This document shows, in pieces, positions 5,649-5,768 of a stretch of DNA of 5,768 nt. The DNA comes from Sulfidibacterium sp964473895 (GTDB lineage: Bacteria > Bacteroidota > Bacteroidia > Bacteroidales > F082). How positions within the stretch are numbered: position 1 is the stretch's first letter; every line of letters starts with the position of its first letter. The notes under the pieces were generated by a model, which was not told the DNA's origin, searched no databases, and worked only from the letters and a program-made list of their open reading frames with translations. Location of the stretch: contig CAYYRE010000169.1 in assembly GCA_964473895.1 (NCBI GenBank), positions 1 through 5,768 on the forward strand, read 5' to 3'. A program made the position numbers and the translations under genes.

Positions 5649-5768
5649 TTAATGTTGCACAATCACCTTTTTGGAAATAACCCCATGGGCCGACTGTAGC
5701 CGCAGGAAATAGATCCCATCGGGCAGGTCAAAGGTATTAATGCGCAAGCGTTTCATGTAAGCTGCATT
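5649..5768 (-). CDS. 3' end of a T9SS-secreted protein (C-terminal sorting domain)
   Basis: Only the last 39 codons are in the window; the gene runs off the right edge. The residues match the end of a type A Por/T9SS C-terminal sorting domain: a hydrophobic turn, then FDLPDGIYFLRLQS with the typical GIYF/YFL core, a short turn (AHG), and the terminal VISKKVIVQH strand ending a few residues before the stop codon. In Bacteroidota this domain directs proteins through the outer membrane by the type IX system and is normally cleaved during attachment or release. The function of the mature protein cannot be known from this fragment. The gene converges on the lipoprotein gene and has a terminator 20 nt past its stop codon. 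Confidence 0.88.
   Translation of the reverse strand, partial: NAAYMKRLRINTFDLPDGIYFLRLQSAHGVISKKVIVQH

Noticed and set aside
1..5768. CRISPR array, tRNA or rRNA genes, insertion sequences, phage genes or defence systems
   Set aside because: I saw no regularly spaced repeats, no cloverleaf-like sequence, no transposase or phage protein, and no terminal inverted repeats with target duplications.

Overview
The window looks like chromosomal DNA from a member of the phylum Bacteroidota. Three signs point there. A gene cut by the right edge ends in a type IX secretion (Por) C-terminal sorting signal, a system largely confined to that phylum. Several intergenic regions hold matches to the Bacteroidota -7 box TAnnTTTG. 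Three of the four starts that can be seen have A/T-rich leaders without a Shine-Dalgarno site. I cannot name a genus from this sequence.

Layout from left to right: a nested hairpin at the left edge (1-36); an intrinsic terminator (86-111) serving clpB; clpB on the minus strand (142-2730), encoding the full-length protein disaggregase; a 193-bp divergent promoter region; a small plus-strand CoA-binding-fold protein (2924-3292); a 150-bp gap with a candidate promoter inside an inverted repeat; a plus-strand DRE-TIM metallolyase related to HMG-CoA lyase (3443-4453); 42 bp later a plus-strand lipoprotein with a Bax-type glucosaminidase domain (4496-5371); a 277-bp gap with a palindrome, a promoter-like box and a bidirectional terminator; and the 3' end of a minus-strand gene with a T9SS sorting domain (5649-5768).

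The genes do not form one obvious pathway. ClpB is a stress disaggregase that works with DnaK. The CoA-binding protein and the lyase-like enzyme both relate to CoA or acyl metabolism, but each has its own upstream region and no functional link is shown. The lyase and the glucosaminidase lipoprotein could share a transcript, since the gap between them is only 42 bp and holds no usable promoter or good terminator. The last two items concern the cell envelope: a lipid-anchored wall hydrolase and a T9SS cargo protein.

This is mostly an ordinary housekeeping region and I found no clear new system. The observations most worth checking are the perfect Shine-Dalgarno site in front of clpB in a phylum that rarely uses one, the loss of several canonical catalytic residues in the HMG-CoA-lyase-like protein, and a possible small RNA of about 100 nt between the two convergent envelope genes.
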